Positions 43,431-55,679 of a DNA stretch of 57,096 nt are shown here, one piece after another. The notes below the pieces were generated by a model. The model had not been told where the DNA came from and did not search any database. It saw only the letters and a list, made by a program, of their open reading frames with translations. The stretch comes from Chara braunii (taxonomy: Eukaryota; Streptophyta; Charophyceae; Charales; Characeae). The stretch lies in the NCBI GenBank assembly GCA_003427395.1, contig BFEA01000193.1:1871913-1929008 (forward strand), written 5' to 3'. The position numbers and the translations under genes are program-made. Positions within the stretch are counted from its first letter, which is position 1, and each line of letters begins with the position of its first letter.

Positions 43431-44819
43431 GGCAATAAGACTCAAGGGTGGTGGATTCATTCAAATGGTGACCGTCCTCTGGAGCTTCCAATAATTCAGT
43501 GGTTACCTTTGGAAGCCTCGGTACACATTCTAGGAGTATCACTTACAAGTTACAACATTAGGTAAACCTTCTACCCATGAGGAGTGGATTTGCAAACCAG
43601 CATTAGAAAAAATGAATCAATGGAAGAATCGACACGCTTCCATCTTTGGAAGGACACTCATTATTAACAATGTGATTCTAACTTCCATCTGGTATAAATT
43701 AACCTTCTGGTCTATGAGTCTACCACAAATAAAAGTCCTTCAATGACAAGTCAAAGTCTTCTTATGGAGAGGGAACCACGAGCAAGACAAGGTAATTCTG
43801 AGGGGGGCTTGACTTTCCACAATTCAACAAAAAACAAGGGGCACGGGGGTCTATGGATCCTTGATCCTATGATTCAATATCAAGCCTTATCTATTCAATG
43901 AATAAAAAAAAGGATTTTATCTACTGACAAACCATAGAGGGGAATGGTGTTGGAACAGATCCGTAGGCTTGCCCCCTTATCTTATGAGAGTATACATCCT
44001 CTCACTTGGATTGAGGATCGGTTCTGGTTCATTCTCATGGCACACACACTCTCTAGAGAAGAGGGGATCGGGGTAGAACCAACAATTATCTTATTTTGGA
44101 CAATTTGTGGGTGACATTAATGAAAATTTGGCGTCACTTACCAACCCAACAAACCCTTTCCTAACGGCTATGAGGAGATACTTCGTCAACTGCTTTTTGA
44201 CAATAGATGAATCACATATGCAAATGGCTGCATCTATAACAGTTCATCCCCCCCTTTGTCTCACTACGTTAAAAGAGGAATTATAAGAATCAAGGACTTA
44301 TGAGATTCAAGCTTCAAAGACTGGAAGACAACGATACAGTTGGGATATACGCTTCGATGTGCTCATAATCTCAATCAAAACCTGGATCAAATAATTCTCT
44401 CTTTACCATTGGCTTGGGTGAAAACTCTTAAAAAACGGGTCTAAGATTGGGGGAGGAGATTGAGTGGTTGGGTTTTAGCCAGATGGTCAGGGGGTGGTAG
44501 CACTGGTAGGTCAAGTAGTGCACAGTCTCCCACACGACTCTCTAATAAATATTTTCAAAATGGATAGAGATCATTTTATGATTTAGTTTCCTTCGGATCN
44601 AATTTGTTTTTTTCCCTCTTTCATACCTCTATCGGGTTAGAGTCATCTCCGCTACAAAGGGATTAAGAGTCTTTCATCCAAAGCTTCCTATCCCATAATT
44701 TTCAATAGACCCGACATAATGGGTCTNGCAAGCTAGCAAGTGGGGCAGACCAAAGACCCTATAGTCACTCANTGTGAAAGCGGCATACAAACTGCTATAA
44801 CCGAAGGTGGACATTGCAG

Positions 44820-45404
44820 CGATCCTACAAGAGAGATGGTAGAGGCACCTGAATTTAGACATAAATTTACTCAATGACATAAGTTTTTTAAAAAATATAA
44901 GACAAAGACCAGCTNNNNNNNNNNNNNNNNNNNNNNNNNNNNNNNNNNNNNNNNNNNNNNNNNNNNNNNNNNNNNNNNNNNNNNNNNNNNNNNNNNNNNN
45001 NNNNNNNNNNNNNNNNNNNNNNNNNNNNNNNNNNNNNNNNNNNNNNNNNNNNNNNNNNNNNNNNNNNNNNNNNNNNNNNNNNNNNNNNNNNNNNNNNNNN
45101 NNNNNNNNNNNNNNNNNNNNNNNNNNNNNNNNNNNNNNNNNNNNNNNNNNNNNNNNNNNNNNNNNNNNNNNNNNNNNNNNNNNNNNNNNNNNNNNNNNNN
45201 NNNNNNNNNNNNNNNNNNNNNNNNNNNNNNNNNNNNNNNNNNNNNNNNNNNNNNNNNNNNNNNNNNNNNNNNNNNNNNNNNNNNNNNNNNNNNNNNNNNN
45301 NNNNNNNNNCGATCCTACAAGAGAGATGGTAGAGGCACCTGAATTTAGACATAAATTTACTCAATGACATAAGTTTTTTAAAAAATATAAGACAAAGACC
45401 AGCT
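44820..45404. other. N gap flanked by identical 95-base duplication
   Basis: The gap is 44915-45309 (395 N). The 95 bases before it (44820-44914) are identical to the 95 bases after it (45310-45404). The simplest reading is an unclosed overlap of two contigs, meaning the gap does not exist in the genome. Confidence 0.92.
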
Positions 45405-46389
45405 AAATTTTCTTCGTTGCAGTGGTAAATTGACTAGATTATTGATCATTCTTCTTTGGAACAGAAAGAGGTTAGCCACTCCATGGTGCACATATTTTTT
45501 ATCCACCTTCTCAGGGAGAAAATGTAGAGGAACCATTGAAGACATTTTTATGCAATGCCCCAGTTCAATGTTAACATGGCGCAAGTGGGATTGCATATGG
45601 CGAGAATTAACGGATATGGACAGACCTTGTGCTGGAGGGCAATCCTCTTAAGGCATTGGACCCCATAAGACCTAAGGTTTTTCAATTTCCAACTCAATTT
45701 TTGTGAAATAGGTAGAAAAATGGTGTTATGGGCACTATGGTATAAAAGGTGTGTTTTAGTACGAGAAGAGGTAAAATTGGAGGGATCAGAGATGATTGAA
45801 CAAATTGTCTAATTTGTACAAACAGAGATCAAAGCCCAATGGGCGGCCGTCACATCCAAATTACGTAATTGTCAACAAAAGAAAGACATTCAAAAGACAA
45901 TTCAGAACTTCACTGTGGACTGGCTGGGAGGTACTGAGGGAAAGAGTCTGGGGGAGGTGATATGGTCAAGGAAACAGGGGAGGGAGGAATCCTTCAAAAG
46001 AGACTTCCAACTTATCTTCAAGGACTAGTTTTCACCTCGCTCAAGAGCTACTCTCAGAGCTCTGATCTTTTTTGCAGATTTTTTAATCCCTTTTGAGCTT
46101 GCACTTGTGGAGATGCAATGTTTTGGCTTGGAAGGGAATTGACAATTTTAAGACAATCCTATGCGAGGCAGTCGTAGCTAGTGAATAATGTAATACTTGG
46201 CGGTCGTTAAAGGACTAAAGAGGCAACTGTGGCTTCTCGGTTATCTGTGCTCATCCTTAAATATTACCTGGTTTCCAACACGTGACGATCCCTACCAATA
46301 AATCGGAGCAACCCGAGAATATAGTTAGGGGTATATGGTTTTATCATTACCCCTAGCTGTGTTTTGTGGTTCAAAAAAAAAAAAAAAAA

Positions 46390-47896
46390 GTCAGATCGAT
46401 CGTAGTTTTATGCACCTCTCCACAAATCACGACCAGATTCAGACATTAACATACAATTTTTCTTGCTGGTTGAAAAGAAAATAGTAATGCTAGTCTAGAT
46501 AATCGTAAGGTTGAAAGATCCGCGTCAAGCCTCATATACATCTCACTCACAGATGCGTTGTCTTTCCTCATTATACGGAAAATGAATGCGAGAATACGGA
46601 GGTCATCTGCCACACCTATTTATACAAAATTGAAGTGAATATGAGAATGTCATTATATAGCTCAATTCGACAATGCAACAATGAAATACTAGTCTAGTCT
46701 GACTCACAAACTTTCAATCATCAAGAGTAGAATCTTCCTATACGTGAAGCAACGCATCCACACAATGTAAGCGAAAAAGTTACATCCATTCCTATAGAGA
46801 AAAAAAAAATTCACTCCAAAATCAAACTGATGCGATCATAGATGATGAAACACTCATCCACTTACTGAAGAACCATCTTTCATTACTTGCCTCTTGCAAG
46901 TGAAAGAGTGTAACGAGAGTCTGATACACACACATCCATTCATTCATATACCAACCAAGACCAAACTATTTTCTCATTTGAAGTCGAAAGAGGGAGAACC
47001 ATACATTAAATAAGCAATCCACTAGTTCATGGATCCATTCCGAAAAGATAATCACATGGATGCATACTCATAGAGCTCATGTGAGGAAAGACCAAGCAAG
47101 TCAAGCGGTAAAGATCCACACAAAGTTTTTTTTTAAAAATGGCGCCCTCGCCATGCACAATCTTCACTCAATAAATAAAAAAAAATAAAAAATGGGGGAA
47201 GTTAATTACCCTGCTCTCACACACATGACCCAACCATCAATATCCACGATTGCTCCACCATCATTATAGCATTGACGACCCGTCATCGCACACACAACAA
47301 TTACTCCTACCCCTGCGTTGATCTGCTTAAGTCCTGCAAATCCCGCATTGTTGCTATCGACCCGTTGAAACTGTTTGACTCGCCAAGTACCAGCGACTAA
47401 CCACTATGTAACCCAAGCTGGGGGATAGTGTAAGAGATAGCAAGAGGAACGTGCATGCATGATTTACAGTTGCGGAGATGCGAGAGCAAGGATACATGCA
47501 GAGAGGAAGAAAGTAGAGAGGTTAGAGAGTTCATGGTGACGTCAAAAAAGAGTTTCGTAATTTATCGAATTGCAGTGTAATGGATCATATTAATCCCCAC
47601 TCAACAATTTGATCTCTACGGCTGCATTGGTTCACCGTGACCAAGATTGTCCCGAGGTTGAAATCAATGCAGAAAAAAAAACTATGAAAGATGGTGTGGG
47701 CAAAATTTAAGATCCAACGGGATTGAGAGGGAGAAATAGAGGATAAAAGAGAGAAAAGAAAACAATTACAATTATTGAGAAAAACATGAAGAAGGCGGAA
47801 GAAGGGCGTTCAAGAAGTTGCATGCAAATGTGCACGAGGTGAAAGCGAATGCATGAAAAGTAAAAACTCCCAGAAATAGTTACGAAAGAAGTGTAC

Positions 47897-47930
<34 letters not shown>

Positions 47931-48447
47931 AGCGATAATTCCTACAACAAGTTCAAAATAAAATGTCGCAAAAAAAAACAGATTATTTCTCTAAGGCTCG
48001 CAAAAATTCTGCATTGATTCCTATGTTATCTATGCAAAAATAAAAATACAAACTAATTTCGAGTGTAAGTACGAAATTGCACAAAACCAAAGTTCAAGAA
48101 AATTATCCGACTCGAAAGTGCACGGCTAGGAAAACCCATAGATATTCTACCAAAGACAAAGTCTGCAAAACACGTAAAAATTCTAAAAACCAAAAACGAA
48201 AAAGTAACATATAACCCCTTTGAAAAGGTAAAGAAATGCAGAGGGGTATAAAAATTCCCGCAATGTCGAAAACTCGTTTCTCACGTATGAGAGAGACAGG
48301 GGTTCCAAAATGCAACCTCCTAGGCGCACGCAAGAAGAAAAAAAAAATAAAACTTCAACGTAAAAATACAAGAACAAAGATAACCATCGTGTTAGTCCTC
48401 CTCCTTTCAAGCCTCGGTCCTTCCGTCGAAGGAATACCTTGGGGGTG
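46390..48447. other. AT-rich intergenic DNA, 41-A tract
   Basis: No gene or known element is recognised. A run of 41 A lies at 47899-47939 and may mark the 3' end of an old retroposed sequence, though no body was identified upstream. Confidence 0.5.
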
Positions 48448-48823
48448 AATTTCCTAGCTACATGGATTAGATTAGTCCAATGACTCCAATCTTTCATTGA
48501 CTCGTTGGGCTGGAATTTACCTAGGATCATACCGGCACATCTACTATTGATTGGCAACCAATGCATGTAATCATCCACCTCGCGCTGGGTGGAGGGATTG
48601 GGAGGACTGATGTGATAGTCATGCAAGTCAAGGCCGTCTTCCAGGATCTCGAGCGTATAAGATTGACAATGATATCGCACATTCTGGTACAATTGCCCTG
48701 AAACAAGATTAAGAAAATCCCAATAAAGAGAGGGCATAATAGCCATCACATCATAATGAATGGTCGACTGTCTAGCATCCATAAGAAACGTAGTCGTCGC
48801 TATACAGTAAAAACCGATAAGGT
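48445..48823 (-). CDS. Exon-like open stretch, unknown protein (partial)
   Basis: The minus strand is open from about 48823 through 48183. The first part has balanced composition and reads FLMDARQSTIHYDVMAIMPS, then NVRYHCQSYTLEILEDGLDL, REVDDYMHWLPINSRCAGMI and WTNLIHVARKFTPK. After that, composition becomes low-complexity (Phe/Leu-rich), as expected of intron. AAG|GTATTC directly after KFTPK could be a splice donor, and a T-rich tract ending in TATAG near 48794 could be an acceptor. I do not recognise a family. It may be a real exon, part of an unknown transposon protein, or chance. Confidence 0.35.
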
Positions 48824-50170
48824 TGCACTTTCTCTATACCACTGAGCACAACAACACATGCATTCAGAAAGAAGGGATGCGCGAGGTGGGTTTAGGGAGA
48901 TAGATGGTTAGAAGGTGGGCAACACGTGATCGGTAGAAGTCTACAAACATATCAAACAAATCATGTTCATAAGGGGTTGGCAGTGACAGTTATTTAAACT
49001 GAACAAAGTCACGAGGATGGTTCTCTGTAGGCCAAAGACGAAGTGTGTGGCTGATGAAAGGGATGTGAGCGGAGTGGTATCAAAATCTTTGTTGTGGGCA
49101 GGAAAGTTCACCATAGTAATAAGGGCGAAGCGGACTTCCAAGCATGCTTTCATTCTTGGTAGGGGATGCAAGGGTCTTTTTGTGTTAGCCGAGAGAAAGG
49201 GCGTTGGGGTGGGGTATCTTTTGAAGAGAGGGCAAGGAAGAGGGAGAGCCTAAAGAAGAAGGGGAAGAAGAACTAGTGTCAGGGTATGAGGGAGGAGCAG
49301 GGAGAGGAGGGCATAATCAGGTGAATCCCCGGTACCGAGTTGAAAACTCCTTTGTTGTTATTGTCAACACAACTCAAGTCTTCAGACTCCTGCTCTATCA
49401 CCCAGAACCACCGATGTCGACATGGAATCCGGAACCGACAACGTCGTGAAAACCGTACGTAAGGGGAGTCACTCTCTTCGAGTGAAAGCGTTTAAGTCAA
49501 CTTATGCAGAAAGGACACATACTCTCGTTTGTTTGAACGTTGGTCGATGTTGACATATAGACTTATCCATGATGCGATGGAAAGTCGGCGTCGTGAATCA
49601 CAACCTGACGTTCTCCCAGATGTGGTGCATGACCTGAAACCAACCTGGAGAAATCGATAGTGATTAGCCCACCATTTCATGCCTGGAGGATGCGGAGAGT
49701 TGACGACGAACGAGAAGTTGGAAGGAAGGAAGAAGAAGGAGAGCACTACAAAAGTCATAGCGACAAATGTCGTTCATTAACAGGAAGATAAAAACGAGGA
49801 AAAACAGGTGAATTGGGATGAGCACCTCCCACAAACAATTCACCATCACATCATATGATCATACTGGTCCACATTAGTGGGTAAACCAACGACAACTTCC
49901 ACTTGTCACAGACAGTTCGTGCCCACACGTGGAACTCTTATCCAATGACTCTTTGTTCAGTTGGTGCGATGAGTCGAAGATCTCCCTGAACCTCCCGAAA
50001 GAACCCAATTATCAACAACCGATGTCGTGGCACTGCTATGCTCGGATTGCCCACTAGATTCACGTAGATAAAAATATCATGTTGTGGTTCGATGGCGGCA
50101 AAGAAACGGTCATTGGTCGTGTGCTAGATACACTGCAGAAAGGATGGCATATCCCCTGGAACCGTAATCA
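48824..50170. other. No feature recognised
   Basis: Short open frames of 60-90 codons exist on both strands without domains. One minus-strand frame (49664-49849) begins with hydrophobic residues, but nothing supports a gene. Confidence 0.45.
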
Positions 50171-50174
50171 AATA

Positions 50175-50828
50175 CTATCCAACGTCTGCTGCTATAAAAG
50201 TGGAGTTGGACTTGCTTGTTCGGTGGCAAACAATACTTTCCGGTTCAAGGCGATGAAGGGGGAGAGAGAGAGTCAACAAGGGAAGGTCCAGGATCACAAT
50301 CGAGATAGTTGGAGGAGGAGGAATAAAGACGACGAGAAGGAGGGACAAAACAGGGAGGAAGGAGACATGATGAACGATAGACAACAAGTTATGACTTTTG
50401 CCGACTTTAGGATCGATCCGTATGGTGTTAACAATGTTCAGGTCAAGCTCAATGACAAGAAAGCAACCATAATATCTGGGAATTAGTTTATCATCACAAA
50501 CGCAGCTCCTTACTTTCACTAGGTCCCTGATTTCATACTGGATCATGGGTCCAACGTTCCCGCTTCGGGGCACATAACTTCGGATTTGTCTACCATGCGC
50601 CAGTTTTATCATTCTTTTTCTTTTCCAAGCTAGTTTGGGAAAGGTTTGTTCTACGAGCTCCAAGTTCATTTGGGCATTGCGTTTTATCGACCCTTTTGTG
50701 TCTCGTCCCTTAGGCTCGACAAAATTCGAGACGTCCTGCATGGTTGCATTACGATATAGAATACAAGTTGTTAGGAGTTTAAAAAACGTTAAGTTTGTGG
50801 ATTCGTGAGACATGGACCGATGAATCAC
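50175..50828 (-). pseudogene. Gypsy integrase C-terminal region
   Basis: The 217-codon open frame contains SMSHESTNLTFFKLL (the end of the integrase core, family pattern SSTGxxPFELLYG), then WKRKRMIKLAHGRQIRSYV, YEIRDLVKVRS (GDLVLLR-like), and IPRYYGCFLVIELD (the P-R-F/Y-x-G-P-F-x-V motif). IHxVFHVSxL is represented by LLSIVHHVSFLPVL. The last part, PESIVCHRTSK, could be the start of a chromodomain-like tail. Position-wise this is the downstream half of a gypsy integrase, without its DDE core. It belongs to a different lineage from the 8-10 kb relic. Divergence is high. Confidence 0.65.
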
Positions 50829-51279
50829 AATGATCTAATAAAGTATTTTAGGTTAAGGTTGCAAATCCTTAGTCACAATATTTCGTTTAAGTGCATATTT
50901 ATCATACGTTAGCGTTTTCAACCAACCCATTATATCTACACATATATGGTGGGGTATGACGTAACGTGGAACCTTTAGATAGAGACATATGTGACATTGT
51001 TTGCCATCGTATGGCATAATGTGACGTCTCTTTGGGCCAAACCCATTATTAGTTAAAATTACCTCCATATTCTGGTACGTTCCCAATATCTTATCAAGAT
51101 AGACAGTTATTTCAAATGTAAAAAAAAATGGGCATATCAAAGCCTTCTCAGTATTCTGATAATTAATACATACCCCATGAACATGATTGACGCGTTTAGA
51201 GCAAATGTTCGAATTAGCGTAATAGGTTTTTTAGGGATGGGTATCTACTTGATCTACTAGTAAAAACAACAATTTCGTG
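50829..51279. other. No feature recognised
   Basis: A minus-strand frame of 95 codons (50853-51140) lies upstream of the integrase relic and may be more of the same element. No motif can be named. Confidence 0.4.
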
Positions 51280-51535
51280 GAAGCGGACATATTGTTGAAA
51301 CCTAATAAATTGACCCAATTTATATGAAAATTTTAGGATCTCGGGAGTCTAGTCTCGTTAAAACGTCGGACCCCCTGGTTGTATCTAAACTTAGCTGGCA
51401 TTCAGGGGATACAACGTTTTCATAATGCAGTATCCTCAAAAACTTAAAATATCAACAAAAATCGGACAAACTTATGAGGTTTCAATTTCGTTAAAAAAAT
51501 AAAATATGTTCATTTTGACGAAGTTGCGATCAAAG
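51280..51535. repeat. Diverged relative of the foldback MITE
   Basis: It shares with 56318-56638 the words AAAACGTCGGACCCCCTGG, TGTATCTAAACTTAGCT, GGTTTCAATTTCGTTAAAAAA and TTCATTTTGACGAAGT. The left arm is poorly preserved and the symmetry is largely lost. Confidence 0.6.
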
Positions 51536-52436
51536 TATAAAAATTAGGGGAGGAGAAATCATACGGAGTTCGTTATAACAACGAGAGTCGGAGCTGGGGC
51601 GGGTTGTGCTGCCTTGTAACCCTAGTTGAAAAAAGGGTCTGAGACTTGGAGAGTTAAGTTATGAGGACAGAAAGACGTGAGCCGGGTTTGGGTTAACTTG
51701 TTATAATGGGGGGTCAGAAGGATGGTCGCCAGTTTTGTTTTTCGGGATTTGTGTTTGTTTCTTACGTTGGCTGAATTCAAAACTTGTATCTTATCCTTGT
51801 ATGTTTATTTACTAAAAAAATAGGCGGTTGTTTGTAAGAATATTTTAGGACTGTAGGGTCTCCTAGCAACCCACCTTAGGCGGTTTCGATGCTTTTATAC
51901 TCAATGATCTGCGGTTATTCGATGCCAAAACGACATTGGGCGGTGTTGGGGTGTTGCCCTATAACCTGCTGATGCAGGAGCGTGAGGCGTGGTAGAGAGA
52001 TTTGGGGATGCTTTGGGGTGAGCAGTTCAAAGGGCAACTAAGGGTTGCTGCTGGGACGATGCTGGTCGGAGTTGGGGCGAGTCGTGTTGCCCTGCAACCC
52101 AGCAGGGTGGGGGTGTGAGGCCTGGAAAAACTCGGCAGGGAGTACGACAATGTTGGAATGTCTTAGAAGGGTTTGTTAGGGATTCTGAGGGTTGTGAGCA
52201 TTCGACAGGCAGGTTAGTGCATGAGTAGTTCCTTAATAGGTCAACAAATATTCATAATTCTCCCCAGGACTTCAGAATCACATCGTGTTCTCAGACGGTT
52301 CTCAGCCGAAGTCGGGTAATGGCCCCGATATCTCAAAGGATCTAAAATAAACTGTACAATTTGATATGGAACGTTGAACCTAGTTCCCAACACGTGTTGC
52401 TTATTTTTTTCCTATACAATGATGTGAATGTATCAG
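51536..52436. other. G-rich spacer with dispersed repeat word
   Basis: GTCGGAGCTGGGGCGGGTTGTGC (about 51588) and GTCGGAGTTGGGGCGAGTCGTG (about 52068) are related. Their reverse complement occurs at 53928 and 54342. No gene was found. Confidence 0.5.
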
Positions 52437-52960
52437 CTGGAAATCGGGTCCAGCGTCCCTATACAAAGATATGTTGATATCTGCTACTACCTATGTATGT
52501 TTGTTAACCAATATATGTCAGATGATGGGAGATCCCTATCCATCTGATCTTCAATTTATCCAAAACGAAAGAAGGCATCAAGGCCAATCCTATCTATCAG
52601 ACCAGGAGACGAAACCCTAGCTTTGATGTGATGTGTGTGAGCTGGAGATCAGAACAATCACGTCCAGCGTCTCTAAACAAGGATGTGTTGTGTATTGGTT
52701 GGGAATCGGGCCCAATGTCCCTATGCAGTGGTATGTGGATATGTCCTACTATGCACCCATTGTTGTCTGTATATGTTCATCAATATATGACCCATGAAGG
52801 AAGAGCCCTATCTGCCCTATCATCCTTATCTACTATGAACCCTGATGACGAGGTGAGATGTGAGAGGTGGAAGTCAGGCCCAACGTCCATACACCCTGAT
52901 GTGTGTAGATGTCAAAATGCACAAACGATCCAGTGTATATGTAATCATTGAGCAGAGGCA
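52437..52960 (+). repeat. Diverged ~263-bp tandem repeat
   Basis: GAAATCGGGTCCAGCGTCCC (about 52440) and GAATCGGGCCCAATGTCCC (about 52703) begin similar stretches that continue with GATATGT, CTACTA, TGTATATGTT and CAATATATG. A third start (GAAGTCAGGCCCAACGTCC, about 52869) is partial. There is no coding evidence. Confidence 0.6.
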
Positions 52961-53110
52961 TTGATTACTTCCTTTCACAAGGGAAGGATTGACCTCGTGC
53001 TCATGAAGTACGACCCCAATAAGAAGGTAGAAGCATCTTCATAAATCAACTCCCCACGAATAGATTGGAACACGAATAGATTGGAGCACGAATAGATTGG
53101 AATACTTGTT

Positions 53111-53134
53111 AAAAAAAAAAAAAAAAAAAAAAAA
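53111..53134 (+). repeat. Poly(A) tract preceded by a short direct repeat
   Basis: 24 A follow three copies of (C/G)GAATAGATTGGA(A/G) at about 53056-53103. The tract may be the 3' end of a retroposon. Confidence 0.6.
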
Positions 53135-53139
53135 GATGG

Positions 53140-53334
53140 ATTGTAAAGGAATCGACTATTTACAACTCTCAGTAAACATACTATACACTGTCAGGAAGAT
53201 GCGGCCTGTTGAATATTGTGCAATTGCAAGGGACGTTGGACCCGGTTTCCAGCAGGTGCATCTTCCCACCAATAGAAAAGAGTCATCCTCACTATGGGGT
53301 TGATACCCGGGGACGAAAAAAAAAAAAAAAAAAA
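53140..53334 (+). mobile_element. Short retroposon with LINE-type 3' tail
   Basis: GTTGGACCCGGTTTCCAGCA and GGTGCATCTTCCCACCAATAG (53236-53275) match the 3' tails of both LINEs (43107-43142 and 46267-46302). The element ends in 19 A (53316-53334). With a body of fewer than 200 bases it could be a SINE that uses the LINE tail, or a severely 5'-truncated LINE. Confidence 0.6.
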
Positions 53335-53520
53335 TGGAGTAGAAGGGTTAGTCACAGAGGAAGACATTTCCACGTTTCGCGGAGGTCTGTGTCACTCAAC
53401 TAATTTCTTCTTCATAATCGTCACGTCATTGTACTTCGTACCAAGTGGCCTTTGAGGCTCGTTCCACGGTGTTACTTCCTCACTCGTGGGAACCTTCTTA
53501 GGCACGTGCAGATGTGTGTC

Positions 53521-53612
53521 TTTTGTTTTTTTTTGGGGGGGGGGACAAAGCTCCAGTCTATTCGCGGGGAGCAACACGTGCTGGAAACGGGGCCCAACAT
53601 CCCATTCAAGAA
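53521..53612 (-). mobile_element. LINE-type 3' tail, minus strand
   Basis: On the minus strand the sequence reads TTGGGCCCCGTTTCCAGCAC, GTGTTGCTCCCCGCGAATAG and then an A-rich end beyond a run of C. It is the fourth copy of the same tail in this window. Confidence 0.6.
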
Positions 53613-53927
53613 CATATTAAGAAACATATGCAAAATAATTTGAGATACCGGGGCCAATACCCGACTTTGGCTGAGAATGATAGCTATGCACTTCAAAAAG
53701 CAAGAGGCTGTGAAGAGACTGCAAATCTACTGAAGAAGGTTTGGATTCTATTATTGTAAAAATCTTACCAATAGATCCACCAACCAAGGAGACTAGCAAA
53801 AGGAAAACAGGACTCCTCGTTCTTCCCACAATCCATTTGACAAGCAAGCAAGACTCAGTCTGACCATTCAATCCTCATCAGAACTCAGACAGTCTCTTAC
53901 CCCCCATCAACTAAGGTTACAGGGTAG

Positions 53928-54750
53928 CACGACCTGCCCCAACTCCGACCATCCTCATTCTGACGGCACAGATCGGAGTGCCTTCCTCCCTCGGCCACTC
54001 CCTCCTACTAGCCTCAAGCCCCAGACTCATTCAGACTATAGAGCAATGCCCCAACACTGGTGTCGTTGGACAAGCTGGTTTTACCTTCCTCCCTCAGTGA
54101 ACTTCCCCAGACCCAAGCCCCCACCCCGGTTACAGAGCAAAAAAGCCCCAGCAAGAGTCTGAGTCATCCCAACATTGTCCTCCAGACGTACTCCGCCTGG
54201 ACTGAATCTTACTCAACTGCAAACAACTCCCAATCACCCCCACTCCTCCCTCAGATCATAGGCAAGAATTCGAAGTGATTACTATGTACTAAGGTACACA
54301 CTCCAAAACTACATCCTCCTTCCGCACCCTCAATCGCGCAACACGACCTGCCCCAACTCCGACCATCCTCATTCTAACGGCAGAGACCAGAGTGCCTTCC
54401 TCCCTCGGCCACTCCCTCCTAGCCTCAAGCGCCTGACTCATTCAGGCTACAGAGCAATGCCCCAACACTGGCTTCGTTGGACAAGCTGGTTTCACCTTCC
54501 TCCCTCAGTGAACTTCCCCAGACCCAAGCCCCCACGCGGGTTATAGAGCAAAAAAGCCCCAGCGACAGTCTGCGTCATCCCGACAACGTCCTCCAGACCT
54601 ACTCGGCCTGGACTGAATCTTACAAAAACTGCAAACAACTCCCAATCACCCCTACTCCTCCCCCAGATCATAGGCAAGAATTCGAAGTAATTACTATGTA
54701 TTAAGGTACACACTCCAAAACTACATCCTCCTTCCGGACCCTCGATCGCG
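53928..54750. repeat. 414-bp tandem duplication
   Basis: Two units (53928-54341 and 54342-about 54750) begin with CACGACCTGCCCCAACTCCG. They are about 95 percent alike by eye. An open frame is retained in both (DKLV(L/S)PSSLSELPQTQAPT, then EQKSPS and LQTYSAWTESY), Pro/Ser-rich and without a known domain. It may be a LINE ORF1 or 5' region, but that is a guess. Confidence 0.88.
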
Positions 54751-55679
54751 CTCTCTCCTCAGCACCCCCCTCTGTTCCACCCTGCCCCCGCTATAGGGAG
54801 CCCCCTTCTCCCATCAGCCTCGGTTCAGAACAGACCCCCTTCGGACACCCCATGCTCCCTCAATGGAATACAATCCCCCCTAGTGTATTTCCTCGCAGAG
54901 CAGAAGTTTCCCCCCCCCACCCTGTCCCACCGCCGGTGGTACAACCCACCAATCACTCTGATGCTGAACGCAAATGCAATCAGCTCTACCCCCTTGTCCT
55001 CTTCCCCAACCACTCTGGCTAATCCGACCCAAAGACCAGCCTAGCCCTAGAAGAGAACACCCCCCCCAAAACACCCTCCCCCTTGAGGACAGTACTCCTC
55101 CCACCTTGTACTATCCTCTTTGGAAGAAGGTCAATCCTGAGAGTGCGATCTCAAACACCCCCACCTACCCCAACCTTGCCTGTTGGACCGCAACCCATTA
55201 GTCTATCTATTTTGGGATTAATCATGAGAAACTTAAAAAAAAACTATTTAAAGATTAGAGTAGAAAGTTATCTGACAACAAAAGAATTGGAATATGAAAT
55301 ACTTCAATTTTCAAAATAGGGAATCGATTACGAAACTAAAGATTAGACATATGTAATTACGAAAAAACATACGAATTTTAGGTATAGATATCCAAGAAGG
55401 ATTTTCGAAATAGATTCTCAAACTTTGGTTTGAGAATCGTTTGGCAAAGACGTTAGGCACATATTGGAGGATTTTTTTTTGGAGAATCTGTTAGAAATTG
55501 TACTTGATAAGAGTTTAAAGAGTATTCTAGAAGATAGTTTATAATAATCTTTAACATAATCAAAAATATTTCAAGATAGATGCGATGATGACTGGATTCA
55601 GAATTTTTAGTATACAGAACTAGAAGTCAGATACCTACCAGGTACGCATAATAAGGATGGACCAAGATCCGAAAAACAA
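54751..55679. other. C-rich then AT-rich spacer
   Basis: 54751-55200 is C-rich with several short open frames and no domain. 55200-55680 is AT-rich and featureless. Confidence 0.45.

Larger units (their letters stand above)
43190..46389 (+). pseudogene. L1-type LINE, 5'-truncated (LINE 2)
   Basis: The sequence starts inside the RT domain with GDPLAPFLFLIIMEALGAH. It continues with SGIREDVIPTCSMFADDLIVMLEA, where FADD is the catalytic box. After a stop comes GVSLTSYN, and then in another frame WICKPALEKMNQWKNRHASIFGRTLIINNVILTSIWYKLTFW, typical of the region after RT. A zf-RVT-like part is at 45430-45651 (CTYFLSTFSGRKCRGTIEDIFMQCP), homologous to LINE 1. It ends with GGTTTCCAACACGTGACG, CCAATAAATCGG and 17 A (46373-46389). 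Stops and frameshifts are frequent. The N gap with its duplicated flanks lies within it. Confidence 0.88.

Noticed and set aside
44888-45370. 160-codon minus-strand frame across the second gap
   Set aside because: It is made of N and of the duplicated 95-base flank.
50079-50486. 135-codon plus-strand frame
   Set aside because: It lies antisense to the gypsy integrase C-terminus, which has recognisable motifs; this frame has none.
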